Source: Girardinichthys multiradiatus
Lineage: Eukaryota > Chordata > Actinopteri > Cyprinodontiformes > Goodeidae
Reading direction: 5' to 3'
Assembly: GCF_021462225.1 (NCBI RefSeq)
Contig: NC_061815.1
Coordinates: forward strand, 47,989,873-48,053,872
Length of the DNA: 64,000 nt
Positions 1 through 12,600 of this stretch are shown here, in pieces; within the stretch, counting starts at the first letter, position 1; every line of letters begins with the position of its first letter. Made by a program: the position numbers and the translations under genes. The notes under the pieces are model-generated. The model saw nothing but the letters and a program-made list of their open reading frames with translations. It was not told the origin of the DNA and ran no database searches.

Positions 1-3000
1 AACGTTTTAGAAATATTTCTTTACATATTTTTATCATCAGTGGGCTGACCATCATAGATTTGTACGTCTGAAGCTGCAACTCTTACAAGAAAAGTCTTTG
101 ATATTAGCGAGAAGGCTCTGCTTGCTTGAAACTGTTCTTCCGACAAAAGAACATCAAACGCAGTCGGAACCTTGGTGTCTGTATGAAAAATGTATTAAAA
201 GTCCACATATCGACTTCATTGTGTGGTGTGCAAGTTTAGTGTTGAGTTTTTCCTTTAGTTTCTAAATCATGAAGGTGACGGTTTCTGTTTAATGGTTTTT
301 TTTTTACTAATTGTTGCTGTGAAAAAAGTTGATGTATTTTACTGTTGATTTATGATACCTTATTAAAAGGTCAAAAGAAATTATTAAGAATAATTTAATA
401 TTGGTTTCAAAGGATATAAAATATTTCATTTTGTTTTTGTCAGCCTGTCTCTGGAAGGTCTCTTGGTTTATCCCACATTTTACGAAGTCATATTTTCTTG
501 CAAATGTATTTTTAATTATTTCCGACTCTCTAAGTAAATTTACTTATTTAAACATATTTATATTTGTTTAATTGTTTTTCAAATATGTTTTAATGTTGAT
601 GCTCCCTTTATAAATCACTGTGATTTGTATCTGTTAGAAGTGCTGTATAAATGAAGCTACTTTACTATTTAATTATCTATTTATTTAATTATCTGCATAT
701 TTATTTATTTAAGTAATTGTTTGTTTAAATATTCACATATTTAATTATTTTACTGTTCATTTTATTATCTACCCATTTATTTATTGCATATTTCATATGC
801 ATTCAGCACCACCGTAATTTTAAACACATTTTGAGTTTGCACCATTTTTTTTATAGATCTATATATATAATTGTGCTTATACTATGTGCCTACACATTTT
901 ATTCATCTTGCTTTTATTCCACAGGGGTCGGGCTGTTTGTCCAAATTGAAGGAACTGATTGAAATGTTTCATGTAAAGGACAAAAAAAGACAATAAGTAG
1001 TTAAATCAATATATGAAGCAAGGAGACAGTTTTGCACTCAAATTTGCGCAGAAACAGAAAGTTTTTGGGGGGACTGATGGAGAGGAAAATGATTGCCAAC
1101 TGTGTGCTGAAGGCTTTGGGATTATTTCATCCAACAGTTTAAAGTAATCTTTATGTAAATAGTGTGCTTTACTGAAAATATAGAATGAGGCAATTCCCTC
1201 CAACCGGGTTCTCAATAATCCTCATCCTCATTGTCTTGAGCTTACTGTGGGTTTCATGTCTGGCTGTGGCATTAGCTCTATTGCTTAAAAATTTCATTTG
1301 GCTTTTTATCTTTTCTCCAAAGTCAGTTTTGTAGTCAAAAACAGAATTTTAGTTGCTCTGCAAACAGGCGTGCTGCTAAATATGACAAAATTAATTACCT
1401 TTTTTCCATTGTTATCATTCTGAGGGAAAAACTCAACTTTATGCATGAATGCTTTTTAACAGAAAAAGTAGAACTTAGTAATGTTACAGTTTGTTTCAAA
1501 GCTCATTTTGATAACATTTCTGGTTCTAAAGAAAAGTTAACTTCATAAAGAAGCGTCTGAATCTCTGCAACAATGACGATAAAGACTTCCCTCCGCAGCG
1601 GCGATTGTTAGTCACAGAGTGCTTGATGTGGGACAGAACAGAAATTGGAAATACTTAGAGGTCATTCATCTCCTTCTATTTTGTTCCAACAAGCCATTGT
1701 GTGAGCCATCAGAAAGGGAGCCGATTTCAGTGTGCGGTCTTGTTTCAGAGCTCGCCAGTAAACTTGTCTCTTGCATAGCAGAGGGAATAAAACATGTGTT
1801 GTGGTGTAGCGTCACCCTCCCCTCGTCAGAACCTTCTCCTCCACAACAGTTCCCCAGTCGTATTGCATGTCCCCACACAAGTCTCCCACTGGGTATTCAG
1901 ATGGTGTTTTTCTGCAGCCAGTGTGAGACAGTGACAGATAAGAATGCATGTACTTTATGATTCATTTCTGGAGTTTCAGCAGGTGGTGTTACTTTGCGTT
2001 TGTTTGTGGGCTTCACTTCTCGCATCATCCGTCTGCCTCTCCAAAGATGAATAGAGACACGGGGAAGAAAGAGTAAGCTCTTATGTGGCCTTTTTTTTTT
2101 TCTGTTTTCTTTTTTTTAGCTAGCAAATAAACGATAGGAGACCGTTGTGCAAGGAGAGAAATAAGAGAGGGCCTCATGCTGTTGATCATCCCTGTCTCAT
2201 ATATGTAATGACCTGGAGAAAAAGCAGCAAAATGAGCACTTTTTACCCAGCGATGACAAATGCAGTGGGAACACCTTTAAATTTCCCCTCTGCAGTTCAG
2301 ATACAGTAAATGAGTAAATGTTGATGGAGAAATATTACATTGTCTACCTCCGTTTTACCTTCAAACACAGGTTTGACCTAACAAATGACTCCACAAGCAT
2401 GGATTTAGCAATGGGAATCTGTGTTAGACCAGTTCTACCTGAAGGCCCTGCAGTCATATTGAAAAATGGTTCAGAATACCAGGAGCTTAAATCATATATG
2501 AATGAGTCTGTGATTTATAGAGCAAATCCATAAAAAAAAGTAAAAACAGGTTGTTTTTTTTGGGTGAAAGTGGGGAAGGAGGAGCTGGAGCTGGGGAGCT
2601 TTTGGACCAGAAGCAAATCCATTGACCAGCAGGAATATTATAAAAGGGGTTGATGACAATGTGGTTGGAATAATGCCCCCCCACCCAGAAGACTGTCTAC
2701 CACTGTGGTGTCCTGAAGTGATGTATTTAACCCCCCCTATCTGCTCCAGAGACATTAATGTTTGGTCTGCACCGAGGTGTGGGTTATACAAAGCAGCTCC
2801 AGGCAGTGGATGGTGGCAAATGTACTCGTTGAAAATGTTTTTTGAAGAATCTCTTGTACTTATTCAAAAATGTTTTGTTTTTTTCTCAGCAGAAACCTTC
2901 ACATTTTGACATTTTCAGGGCTGAAGATTTTGTGTTTTCTGAATATAAATTGCAGCTTTCCTTCACATCTTCACCTTACTAAACCTTCCTTGGTTATTCT

Positions 3001-4189
3001 CTTTTGTTTTGCAGCAATGATATTCCTTTTAGGAACTCTTGTTTTAGTCTTTTTAGACTCTTTGCCTTCGGCGTTGTATTTCGTTGTTCTGAATTGCTAT
3101 AAAGTGTCTCTTGACACGTCAGCCACCAAGCATTTTGGCTTCTAACATCAAGAGTGTAACAGAGCTGAAGAGTTTGTGACACTGTTCTTGTCGATGTAAT
3201 ATCTGTCATCATGAGTATCACCACTGATATAAACAATGCAGCCATGAAACTCTGGTATGACACTGGAAAAAAGATTTTGAGACCACACATGCTTCCCTGA
3301 ATAATCATGTGGGTCACTGTTCTTTCAGATGCAACTCAGAGAAACATTTTCATTCAGCAGCATCAGCCTAATAAGAATATTCATTATCAGAAATAATTTT
3401 TCTACTTTATCACACAGATGTTACATTGATGATATTCGTCTCAGGTTTCACCTTCACTGGAGACACACCAATCAGGCCTTTCCTGGCTAACACTGATTTC
3501 CAGTTTTCTTCTGATTTGTCATTTAAATTCTAATTCATTCCAACTCTGACTTTCTTTCTAATGATAAAAACAATATTATTTGTGAAAATTCTGTTTTAAT
3601 TCAGGAAATAATTCCAACAAATGCTGACCATATAAGAAAAATGTTCTTTGATAGAGGTACTAGTTTTAAATCCACCCCCAAAAAATGTCCTTTATATGAT
3701 TTTTACTGAAATCAAAATCAACAATTTCATCAAAGAACTTCTTTGATGTGTTGATGCATGTATGGACTAAAAATAGTGGGAATTCTTAGTTTTGATTTAA
3801 TGAACTGGGGGAAAAAATCAGATTTTTCAGTATTTGACCTTCAAATCAATGGTCAGAACTGATCAAGGAAAGAAATTGGCCAATATTGATCAGTGGCCAT
3901 TTGACTGATGCAATATTAACCTTTAGCTTAGAGTGTTACACAGCTGACTGTGCACATAAACCAACAACAAAGGCTAATCATTACACCTTTCTACTTAAAC
4001 AAGCTTCTGTTGCTAGGCCTTTGGCTTTAATGTGTTCTGTCCTGGTACCGTAGAATAATAGGTGTGGTGCTGGATGTCTTAGGGTGTCAGGGGCAGATTT
4101 GCTGTACAACAGGGTAAAAACAAGACTCCCCTTTGCACAATATATTTGATTAAATTAAATGCATGACAGGTGGTATCTGGCTCAGGCAG

Positions 4190-5387
4190 CAAATAAGACA
4201 GGTCACAATAATTTAAAGAGACAAAGTTTAAAAAAAGGAAAGAGAGAGAAAAAAACAAAAAGCAGTAGTTGTGGACCAGGTGTCATAGTTGAGGGTTTGT
4301 GTGGACCAAAGTGCAGAGACAGGCGAGGAGACGGCAGAACGATGATTTATTTAAATCTAAACTTTGGCAAAACAGAAGGCAGGCAGGTTGTAACGAGAGC
4401 ATACAGGTGTCCAGGTCCGACAGAGTACGGAAAAACAAAGGGAACTAGACGCAGGGAAGGTGACCCAACAAACCAGCAAGGAACAAGGAAAACAGACCAA
4501 CTAATATACAGAGGGAAAAGAATGTGGAACGAAAGACAGGAAATCAATAGAACTAGGGACAGGTGTGACATGGGAAGTAGGGAGGCTGAAGGACAGGTGA
4601 AACTAATACAAAACTAAACCATGGGAGAAGGGACTAATTAACAAACTCAGAGAAACAGATCTAAGAAAACTATAACAATCTAAGATATAAGAACCTGGCA
4701 AATAAGAATTAACAAAAGAAACCATAAAGGAAACCCAAACAAACACTGACTGAAACTAACTGGGAAGGGAGCAGAGAAAGCGAAGACTAGAATAAATATA
4801 AACAATAAGTGGAACCAAGTAATGTGGCAAACAATAACTACAAGCTAACCTAAAGAAGGAACTGAAACAATAGAAACTAACACAGGGGACTAAACTAGGG
4901 ATAAGGCTGGGAAGAACTACAAACATAAAGGAAGACGAACAATGAGTAAATAATAACTGAAGGGGAAACTAATGACAAGAGGAGGAACAGTGAAAAGAAA
5001 CTAATAAACTAGAAGAGTGCCGCAATAACTAATAAACTAACCATAAACAAACACAGAGACACTAAACGGGAAACTAAACTAGAGAACCCAAGGAAGCAAG
5101 AGAACTGTAATAATAATAATAATAACAAGGAGAAAACCATTCTAAGTAATAAATAAATGAGAAAGCAACCACCAAGGGAACTATGGGCGAGGAGAGAACG
5201 GACTACTAACACTAGGAGGCAGGAGAGAGAACAAAACTATCAGGAAACAGAAGGAAATAAACAGACATGACTACTAAACCCAAAGAAATAGAAACACGTA
5301 ACAGAAGAGTAAGCAAACACAAAACCACAACAAAGTCCAAAATGGCAGATCCTAACACCAGGAAACAACAGTGCCACCAATTTCCTT
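4190..5387. repeat. A-rich, T-poor strand-asymmetric repeat block
   Basis: Strongly A-rich and T-poor on the + strand, with recurring motifs such as aactaa, gaaact, aataa and ggaac, plus an AAT-type run near 5108-5126. The start (about 4265-4450) looks more structured, with few near-repeats. It resembles dispersed fish repeats of unknown class, probably inserted on the minus strand. It abuts a Tc1 relic at its 3' end. No protein is supported. Confidence 0.45.
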
Positions 5388-5997
5388 TACAGTTTGCCAC
5401 ATGCCATGTGCAAACATGAGCAAGACAGTTCTCTGGTCAGGTGAAACTAAAATACAGCATTATGGCCTATATTCAAAATGTTATGTTTAAATACCTGATG
5501 GAATTATTTTCATAAGTGATTCCATTTTGACAAAACTTAACATACAGAGCTACCATGGAATGGTTTAAATCAAAGCATTCTTGGATGTTAGAATGGCCTA
5601 GTCAAAGTCTAGACCTAAATCCAATCATGAATTTGTGGCAAGACTTGAACAATAATTTTCACAGACACTCCTCATCCAATCTGACTGAATTTAGTTTATT
5701 TTTTTATTTTTTTTGCAAAACCAGGCAAACATGTCTGCCTATATATGTACAAAGTTGGTAGAGACATCCACCAAGACTTGCTGCAAAAGATGGTTCTGCA
5801 AAATTCTGCCTCATGTGGGCTGATTAATGATCCCAGGATCCAAGTCTGAAAACCGTGTATCGTTTTCTGTTCACTTCACAGTTATACCCTACTTGTGTTG
5901 CTCCATTAAATCAAAGCCAAAACATTGAAGTTTGTTCTTGTAACGTTACAAAATAAACAAGTTAACGAGCTCAAGATAATACTTTTGCAGGGCTCTG
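5388..5997 (+). mobile_element. Tc1-like transposon relic, transposase 3' portion
   Basis: The translated remains include MEWFKSKHSWMLEWPSQSLD followed by LNPIMNLWQDLNNNFHRHSS, the C-terminal part of a fish Tc1 transposase. The catalytic Glu of the DD34E triad has become Met (NPIM for NPIE). The earlier piece at about 5430-5445 reads SGET where SDET is expected. The 3' non-coding end (5830-5997) matches other copies of this family in the window (33227-33887 and 44036-44745). Stops and an internal deletion show it is dead. Confidence 0.7.
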
Positions 5998-6490
5998 CAT
6001 ACAACATAATGCATAGCCTTATAAAATTATTCATAGACATCACAAAATTGTAATCTGTAAATGTACCCCATTTGTGCTCTTTGAATTTTTATTCACTGTT
6101 ACATCCTCATAAATACCTTAGGAACTGTAATGGTGTTGTATGCTGCAACTTGTCAAGAAAGGAGGCTTACTCATACATAACTAGACTTCCTTCTTTATGC
6201 TTTCTTGAATAATAAATGTTGCAATAGAGGTGCAAGATGCTGCAAAATGTTAACAGAAGCCCTTATTTGTATAAATTATGACTTTTTAAAAGCTATAAAC
6301 AGACTTTGTAAGTTAGCATGAGTAACAACCACTGACGTGTATGTTCCTGACATTCAGTAAATCATACTTCTCTTTTCCTGCCGCTGGCCAAGATGTGACA
6401 GTCCGTGTTGAAACATTGGCCGTTTGTCGCTTGTCGCTGACCGTCACTGTCTGTTTACTCAGCTCCTTCTCTGTTTGTTTCCTTTCACAG

Positions 6491-6610
6491 CTTGGTATCA
6501 GTCGTACGGGGTCAGGTCTTAACGGGTGATGGGACGCCACTGATTGGAGTCAACGTGTCTTTCCAGCACTATCCACATTATGGATACACGATCACCCGGC
6601 AAGATGGCAT
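6491..6610 (+). CDS. tenm3: tenm3 exon: transthyretin-like domain, first part
   Basis: The acceptor follows a pyrimidine-rich tract ending TTTCACAG and the donor is GTAAGC. The first base finishes a codon begun in an upstream exon outside the window. The exon then encodes [20 protein letters not shown] and continues to TRQDG, with AT left over; the next exon supplies G to make Met. This is the carboxypeptidase-regulatory/transthyretin-like fold that precedes the FN-plug in teneurins. I see no exon for the preceding EGF8 or linker segment in 1-6490, so that exon is presumably further upstream. Confidence 0.92.
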
Positions 6611-9600
6611 GTAAGCAATTCCCTGTTTTCACATTCATCAAGAGGTAAGTAAGGAAATTAAGATTTCAAAGATTTTTTTCGACCTGCACCGCTGTCCCCC
6701 AACCAGCGTTGGGACATCTTGGAAAAAGACATCCAACTGTGGGACAGTTGTCCCGGCATTTGCTCAAAAAGCTCTCCAAAACAAACAGGAACAGCAGCAC
6801 ATTGTGCCCTAGAACAATTCCTCATTCAAATGCCACCATGGTGGAGGCCATTCTGAACCGAGCTGTTTAAAATGCATTGAATCAGTGAGGGTAGAATCAA
6901 TCTGCCCGCGGAGTAGTAAAACATGGGATTACTGTCTGACCTTCTCCTGCTATTACCACAGATAGGTCCTTAATAACGGGAGTGCAAACATATACAAGGA
7001 AAACATATGTTGCATATCTTACAGGAAGGCTGAAGGAGGAGCTCTGACATCCAAAACTGTTTGTCAAAATTATTAACCAGACTTTTTGTTCCAATTCAGC
7101 GCCTACAGGCCACGTTTATGTGTTGCCAGTGTGGAATAAAAGGCTTTTTGAGTGGCGGGAATTGTGCAGCTGTTGTTATGAATCACAGTCCCTGGGTCCG
7201 CGTATGGCTGAGGATTAGCTGATTTCTTCAGATATTCCGCCCTGTAACTCTCTGACAAGAACCGTGATAAATGGTAGGGGATAATCACACTTGGTTAGCC
7301 AACAGATCCGCTCAGTGTGTTAAGAAGGGGGGGGGGGGCAGCATCAAAGCATGGCCTCTTGCAGCTGTGAGCTCCCCACTGCCCAAAAGAGGAGAGAGCT
7401 TGAGAAGGAAGCTGTTTTAGGTCAGCTGCACAGCTTGACTGTTGGCGCACATGTATCTGTGTGTGTGTGTGTGTGTGTCACTCTGGATATGGGTGGTGTG
7501 CATGAGAAGTGCAAATGCACTGAAACCTGTGAGTGTCTTTGTGCGTGAAAATGCATGCAATGTCACCACACAGATGCTTTTCCCCCTGGGTGTTGAGCTC
7601 ACTGAATATATAGAGCACTTCAAAGGCTCGCCCTTCATTTCCAAACCAGTAACTTTCCCTGAGTAATGTCGTACTAATTAACATCAGTTCACCAGAGGAA
7701 ACTCCCCAGACTCCTCCCTCCGCCCTGCTCCAAACCAAATTCAGCCATAACGTTTCTGCCACCGCCATGCCTGGTTGAACAGAAGTAATAAATTAGATTC
7801 AGTGAATGAGAATGTTAAATGGAGACTGAATGGTTGGAACTTACTTGAAAAAGTTTCACTGCTTTGGTGGTCTGGAAAAAATACCCATGGGGGCAATATT
7901 CTAGCCTTTGTCCCCTGCTCTCATTTGAAATTAAACCAAGATTTATTTTATCCAAATTCTGGCCTTGGGTATCGTTTTAAAATACTTCCACTACTCATTA
8001 CTTTAGAAGAAAATATTCTTCTAAAAATGTCTTTATTTCAGCTAAATTTATTTCATACATTTAAGATAAATACTGATTAACAAGATGCAGAGAAACTTGG
8101 TACCCCTGGTAAGGCTGTATGAATAATAAATGTATTTCTCATTGCAGCAAAATAATCACATGGATAATGTCAAATAATCCAACATTTTATGAGATTACAA
8201 TTTTTCCAGTGGTAAAAAAAATCCCACGCTAAAAAATAGTTTTTAACAAAATCACCCATGGAAAAATCGTTGGTACTTTCGCTCTGAATACTTTGTACGC
8301 TCACTTTTGCCAGTAGGGAAGCACCAGGTCTTCACCTATAACATTTCAAAAGGCTAGAGCTTACAGGGAGAGGGATCTTTGGCCTTTCCTCTTTTAACAA
8401 TCTCTAAAGATGGTCAAGAGTCCAGAGTCCTCTCTGATTCTCTTTTCTTTAACCCACCCCACAGGTTCTATCATTCATCTCAAAAATCCTTACAATTATC
8501 TAATCTTATACTCAACTTCTTGCTCCTCAGCTCTTCTAGCTGAGGAGTTTAAATTCTTCATTCACCCTGAATACCATTGACTACTTGGAATGAAGCAATA
8601 TTCAAAATCAAGATGTACCCAACATCTCCATTTGTACGTTTTCCCTCCAACGTGGGATCAGTTGGAAAAATAACTAATTCTTACCAAAACATCAAGTGTG
8701 TTCAATCATTTTAACTGCACATATAACAGTTTAGATGGTCCACTGAAACAATGAATTGGATTACAATCTGTCACCCTGTTCCTTTCATTTAAGACCAAGA
8801 ATCTGTTTACCTTCGATGAATATAAAATATACTGTGATGAAGATAATAATGTAGTTCATTGAATTTCTGTGTTTTTCCACATATTTCTGTTCTGTGAAGG
8901 TTTGACCTCTTGGCTAACGGTGGAGCAAGCCTGACCCTGAGTTATGAGCGGGCGCCGTTCCCGTCGACGCACCGCACAGTGTGGCTGCCCTGGAATGTTT
9001 TCCATGTGATGGACACAGTGGTGATGAAGAGGGAAGAGAACGACATCCCCAGCTGTTACCTGACTGGCCTGGTCAAGCCCAACCCGTACATTCTGGCTTC
9101 ACCACTCTCCACCTTGTACAAAACCTCCCCAGAGGACAACCCCATCATCCCTGAGACCCAGGTGAGAGGATGCTGCAGAGGTGACTCAGAGACATCCCCT
9201 TTCAGTGTTTTTATAGCCAATTCAAAATTCACCTCATATCTGATTGCTTTGGAATTGATGGCTACATTTTCACTCAGGTCTGATCCAGATATTATAGGCT
9301 GCCGTTATGATTATGCTATCTTCATTTCACAGCGGCCCGTGTTGCTTATTTTGCACAGGGTCCAATCTGCCTTTCAGCCTGGCGTTTGGGTCTTTATGGA
9401 ACTGAACTATCTCCCCAAATACTAAGCAATAAATTGTCTTCCAGCAGCACAGCTTAATAATTTAGTCTGGGGCCAGTTTAGTGAAATCCCAAACTACAAA
9501 ATATGACTGCAGCCTTTGCTTTTACTGTCAGGGCCAACTATATCTGTGCCAAGTTTCAGCTGAGAAAAGCAAACTGCTGTGTTTTTGCATAATAGCAGCT

Positions 9601-12600
9601 TCAGGTGCAAAGTGAGACATCCTAAAAAGACAGTTTCTCTTATTAGTCATACAGTATTTGATTTTTTTTTTTGTGCTAACTGATATAAAAAAACTTAACT
9701 GCTGCCTTTAGGGTGAACCCAATTTGCTCACACACCACAGTTATCTGCACAGTGTTTGCAGATTTCACAGTAACTTTATAAACTGTAATTAGGGCCATTC
9801 TCTAAGTTAAATACAGACTCCCATTGCTCCGTTTAGCTGTGTGTTTTTTAATGTCTGCTCTTCACACTGTGCTTTTGGCACCAGTCTGACTGCTAATTAA
9901 AATCATAGGTGCTTCATGAGCAAGTGGCCATACCAGGCAGTGACCTCAACCTGGTCTACCTGAGCTCCAGGGCAGCTGGCTACAAGCCCATCCTCAAGGT
10001 GCTTCTGACCCAGGATCGCCTCCCTTTTGGCCTGATGAAAGTCCACCTGATGGTGGCCGTCATGGGCCGTCAGTTCCAGAAGTCTTTCCCAGCCTTCCCC
10101 GACCTCTCCTACACCTTCATCTGGGATAAAACAGACGCCTACAATCAGAAGGTCTTTGGCCTGGCAGAGGCTGTGGGTGAGTTCCTGCTGTGAAGCTGCC
10201 CACTAAAGATGTTGTGCAAGCAGAAGTTTGCTGTCAGATGCCCTCAGGCTCTGAACCTTGGTTGAACCTTTAGAAATTGATTTGACTTGTTTTTCAGTTG
10301 AAGATTATTTGGCTGGGGACTGCTTTGTTTACCATGAGCCGTAAAGATGTAGCAGTTGGTGTGAAATCCTCAAATCCCTCTGTGCGGCATTTTTTGAAGG
10401 CCAATGTTTTTTCTGCTGACTTGTTTATTTTGCATGTATGATATTTCAGCAGCTGTGCAAGAATGAAAATATTGCCTATGAGGCAGTGGCCTGAAAAAAA
10501 TCTGCATGGAGTAAGTAGAAAAAACATAAATTGGAGCTATTCTTTACTCAGAAAACACTTGACTATTATACTTATGACTGAAGATAAACTACACATCATA
10601 TTACTATAAGTAATAAAATGTAATCCTGGATTCTATGTGTGCACTCTGCTTGTTTTAGATACGTGAATATGGAAACACTAGCATCCACATTAGGTTTGGG
10701 AAAAATCCATGTTTTAATACCATTAAGATTTAACAGAACGAAAACAAATGTGTTTTACAGTATTAGCATGTGCCTAGATGCTCTGGTGATCTATAATATT
10801 TGCATATAAGAAGGGGTTTTAAAGGGTTTCTAAAAAAATTTCTAACATTACTTTGTTGGGTTTAAGACGTAACAAAGAACTGTGTTATTACTGAAACTGC
10901 ATCATAGAACATGATCCAATCCACTCGTTTTTTTACCACTTCAATAATTACCAAGCTTTCCAAATAAAACATATATTTATTGTCATTCTGACTTCCATTT
11001 TTACTAAAAAACTTGAAATTCCTAAGCTTGAACTTGGAAAAATTGACATAAAGGTTCCATAATGTTTCCGAGTGGGAACGATGGAGGCTTCTTATCTACC
11101 TTAACCTCAGCATCAGTTGTAAACACACTTTACTTGCTCTTCTAACAAATTGGATCTCATTAAATCTCCTTTACACACAAAGTGCTGAACAACCTTCTTT
11201 CGTAATGATATTGCTGCAATTCTTACAGGTGCAAAATACACAAAAATGCATTATTAACTTCCATTGCTCATCGTAGTTACTCTGGCCACTGAGGACATCA
11301 CTGAACTAATCTTACTAATTTGGAACTAGAACACAGTTAGAATGCATTTCTTGTCTTTCCCAATTTTCAACTTCAGAGGGAAACAAAGAAGGAGCCACAA
11401 GGGCTTGTTTGCGGGTTCACTATTGACTGCTACATCACTTCATTTGTTCCTTTTTTACCTTGCCAATAATTAATACTAAAATGTTTTTACGAGTACCTCT
11501 TAAAATAGCCCAGTTGCCAGTACTTGTACACCAGTTCTAGAACCAGTGTTCAAAGCAAAAAAACTAAACTAAATAGATTATTGCATAAGTGAACTTGTTC
11601 TGCTATATGGAACACAACAGTTGGAGTTTCATCATGGCAGAGTGGCTCTTTATGTTTGGGAATCACTGTCACAGTTGCAGCAGAAGAAGAGTTACCAAGA
11701 AGCTTTGGCTTAATACACAAAAACCAACATAACAACGTTAGCTTGTCTTTCATGACCAACAGCAAATTTAAAGCAGTTTTTACACAGTTTTTACACAGTT
11801 GCCATGGTGTACCTCAATACTGTATCACTGCCCAACTCTGATCCTCAAACATTTCTGACAAAATTGCAAAAACTCTACAAAAATCCAGAATTGTATTATA
11901 AGTATCGAATATTGAAAAAAAATCAGATTGCTCGTGGTTTTACACATATCACAGCGATTATGATGTTTACTTTAATGGGCTCCATCTGAGTCTTTATTGT
12001 TAAAGTGATTCACCACTACTTTACACACAGGTTTGCTTTATTTGCATTTACAAAAGATAAATAAGTAGAGAGCACATCAAATTCAAACAGAGCAGGTGAG
12101 CTGGAGAAACCCCACAGGTCTTCTAAAATCATCCCAGCTGGTGGAGAAGTGCACAGCCAGAGGACTCATAAAACAACCATAACATGTGCTCAATGTCTAT
12201 GGAGCTACAAGCCTCATTGCTGCTATAAGTGTCAAGTAAAAAGGTTGCAGCCCTGCTCACCGTGGGTATCTCCTGCCATTATTTTCAGTGTCAGTGGGGT
12301 ATGAATATGAGTCCTGCCTCGATGTGGTGCTCTGGGAGAAGAGGACTGCGGTGATACAAGGCTACGAATTGGATGCTTCCAACATGGGAGGTTGGATGTT
12401 AGACAAACATCACATCCTGGACATCCAAAATGGTAAGAAATTAATCATTACCCGCAGTGTGTGTGTGAGTGTGTGTGTGTGTGTGTGTGTGTCTGTTGGG
12501 CAGAGATAGGTGCCTCTGTAGGTTACAGGCAGGTGGTCTTTACCCTGAATCACCGCAGTAAAGTCTTGAATCAGAATGAAATATGGTTCGTCATCCCATC

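Larger units (their letters stand above)
1..6490. other. tenm3 intron, 3' part
   Basis: AT-rich intronic sequence upstream of the first visible exon. 500-900 is very AT-rich with many TATTTA runs. I saw no EGF-type cysteine-spaced exon here. It holds an A-rich repeat (about 4190-5385) and a Tc1 relic (about 5388-5997); the rest shows nothing recognisable. Confidence 0.6.

Noticed and set aside
4159..4617. 152-codon open frame in the A-rich block
   Set aside because: Biased composition and no recognisable domain; explained by low stop frequency in T-poor sequence.
9162..9425. Read-through extension of the second exon
   Set aside because: Open by chance; teneurin similarity ends at the GTGAGA donor and resumes at 9909.
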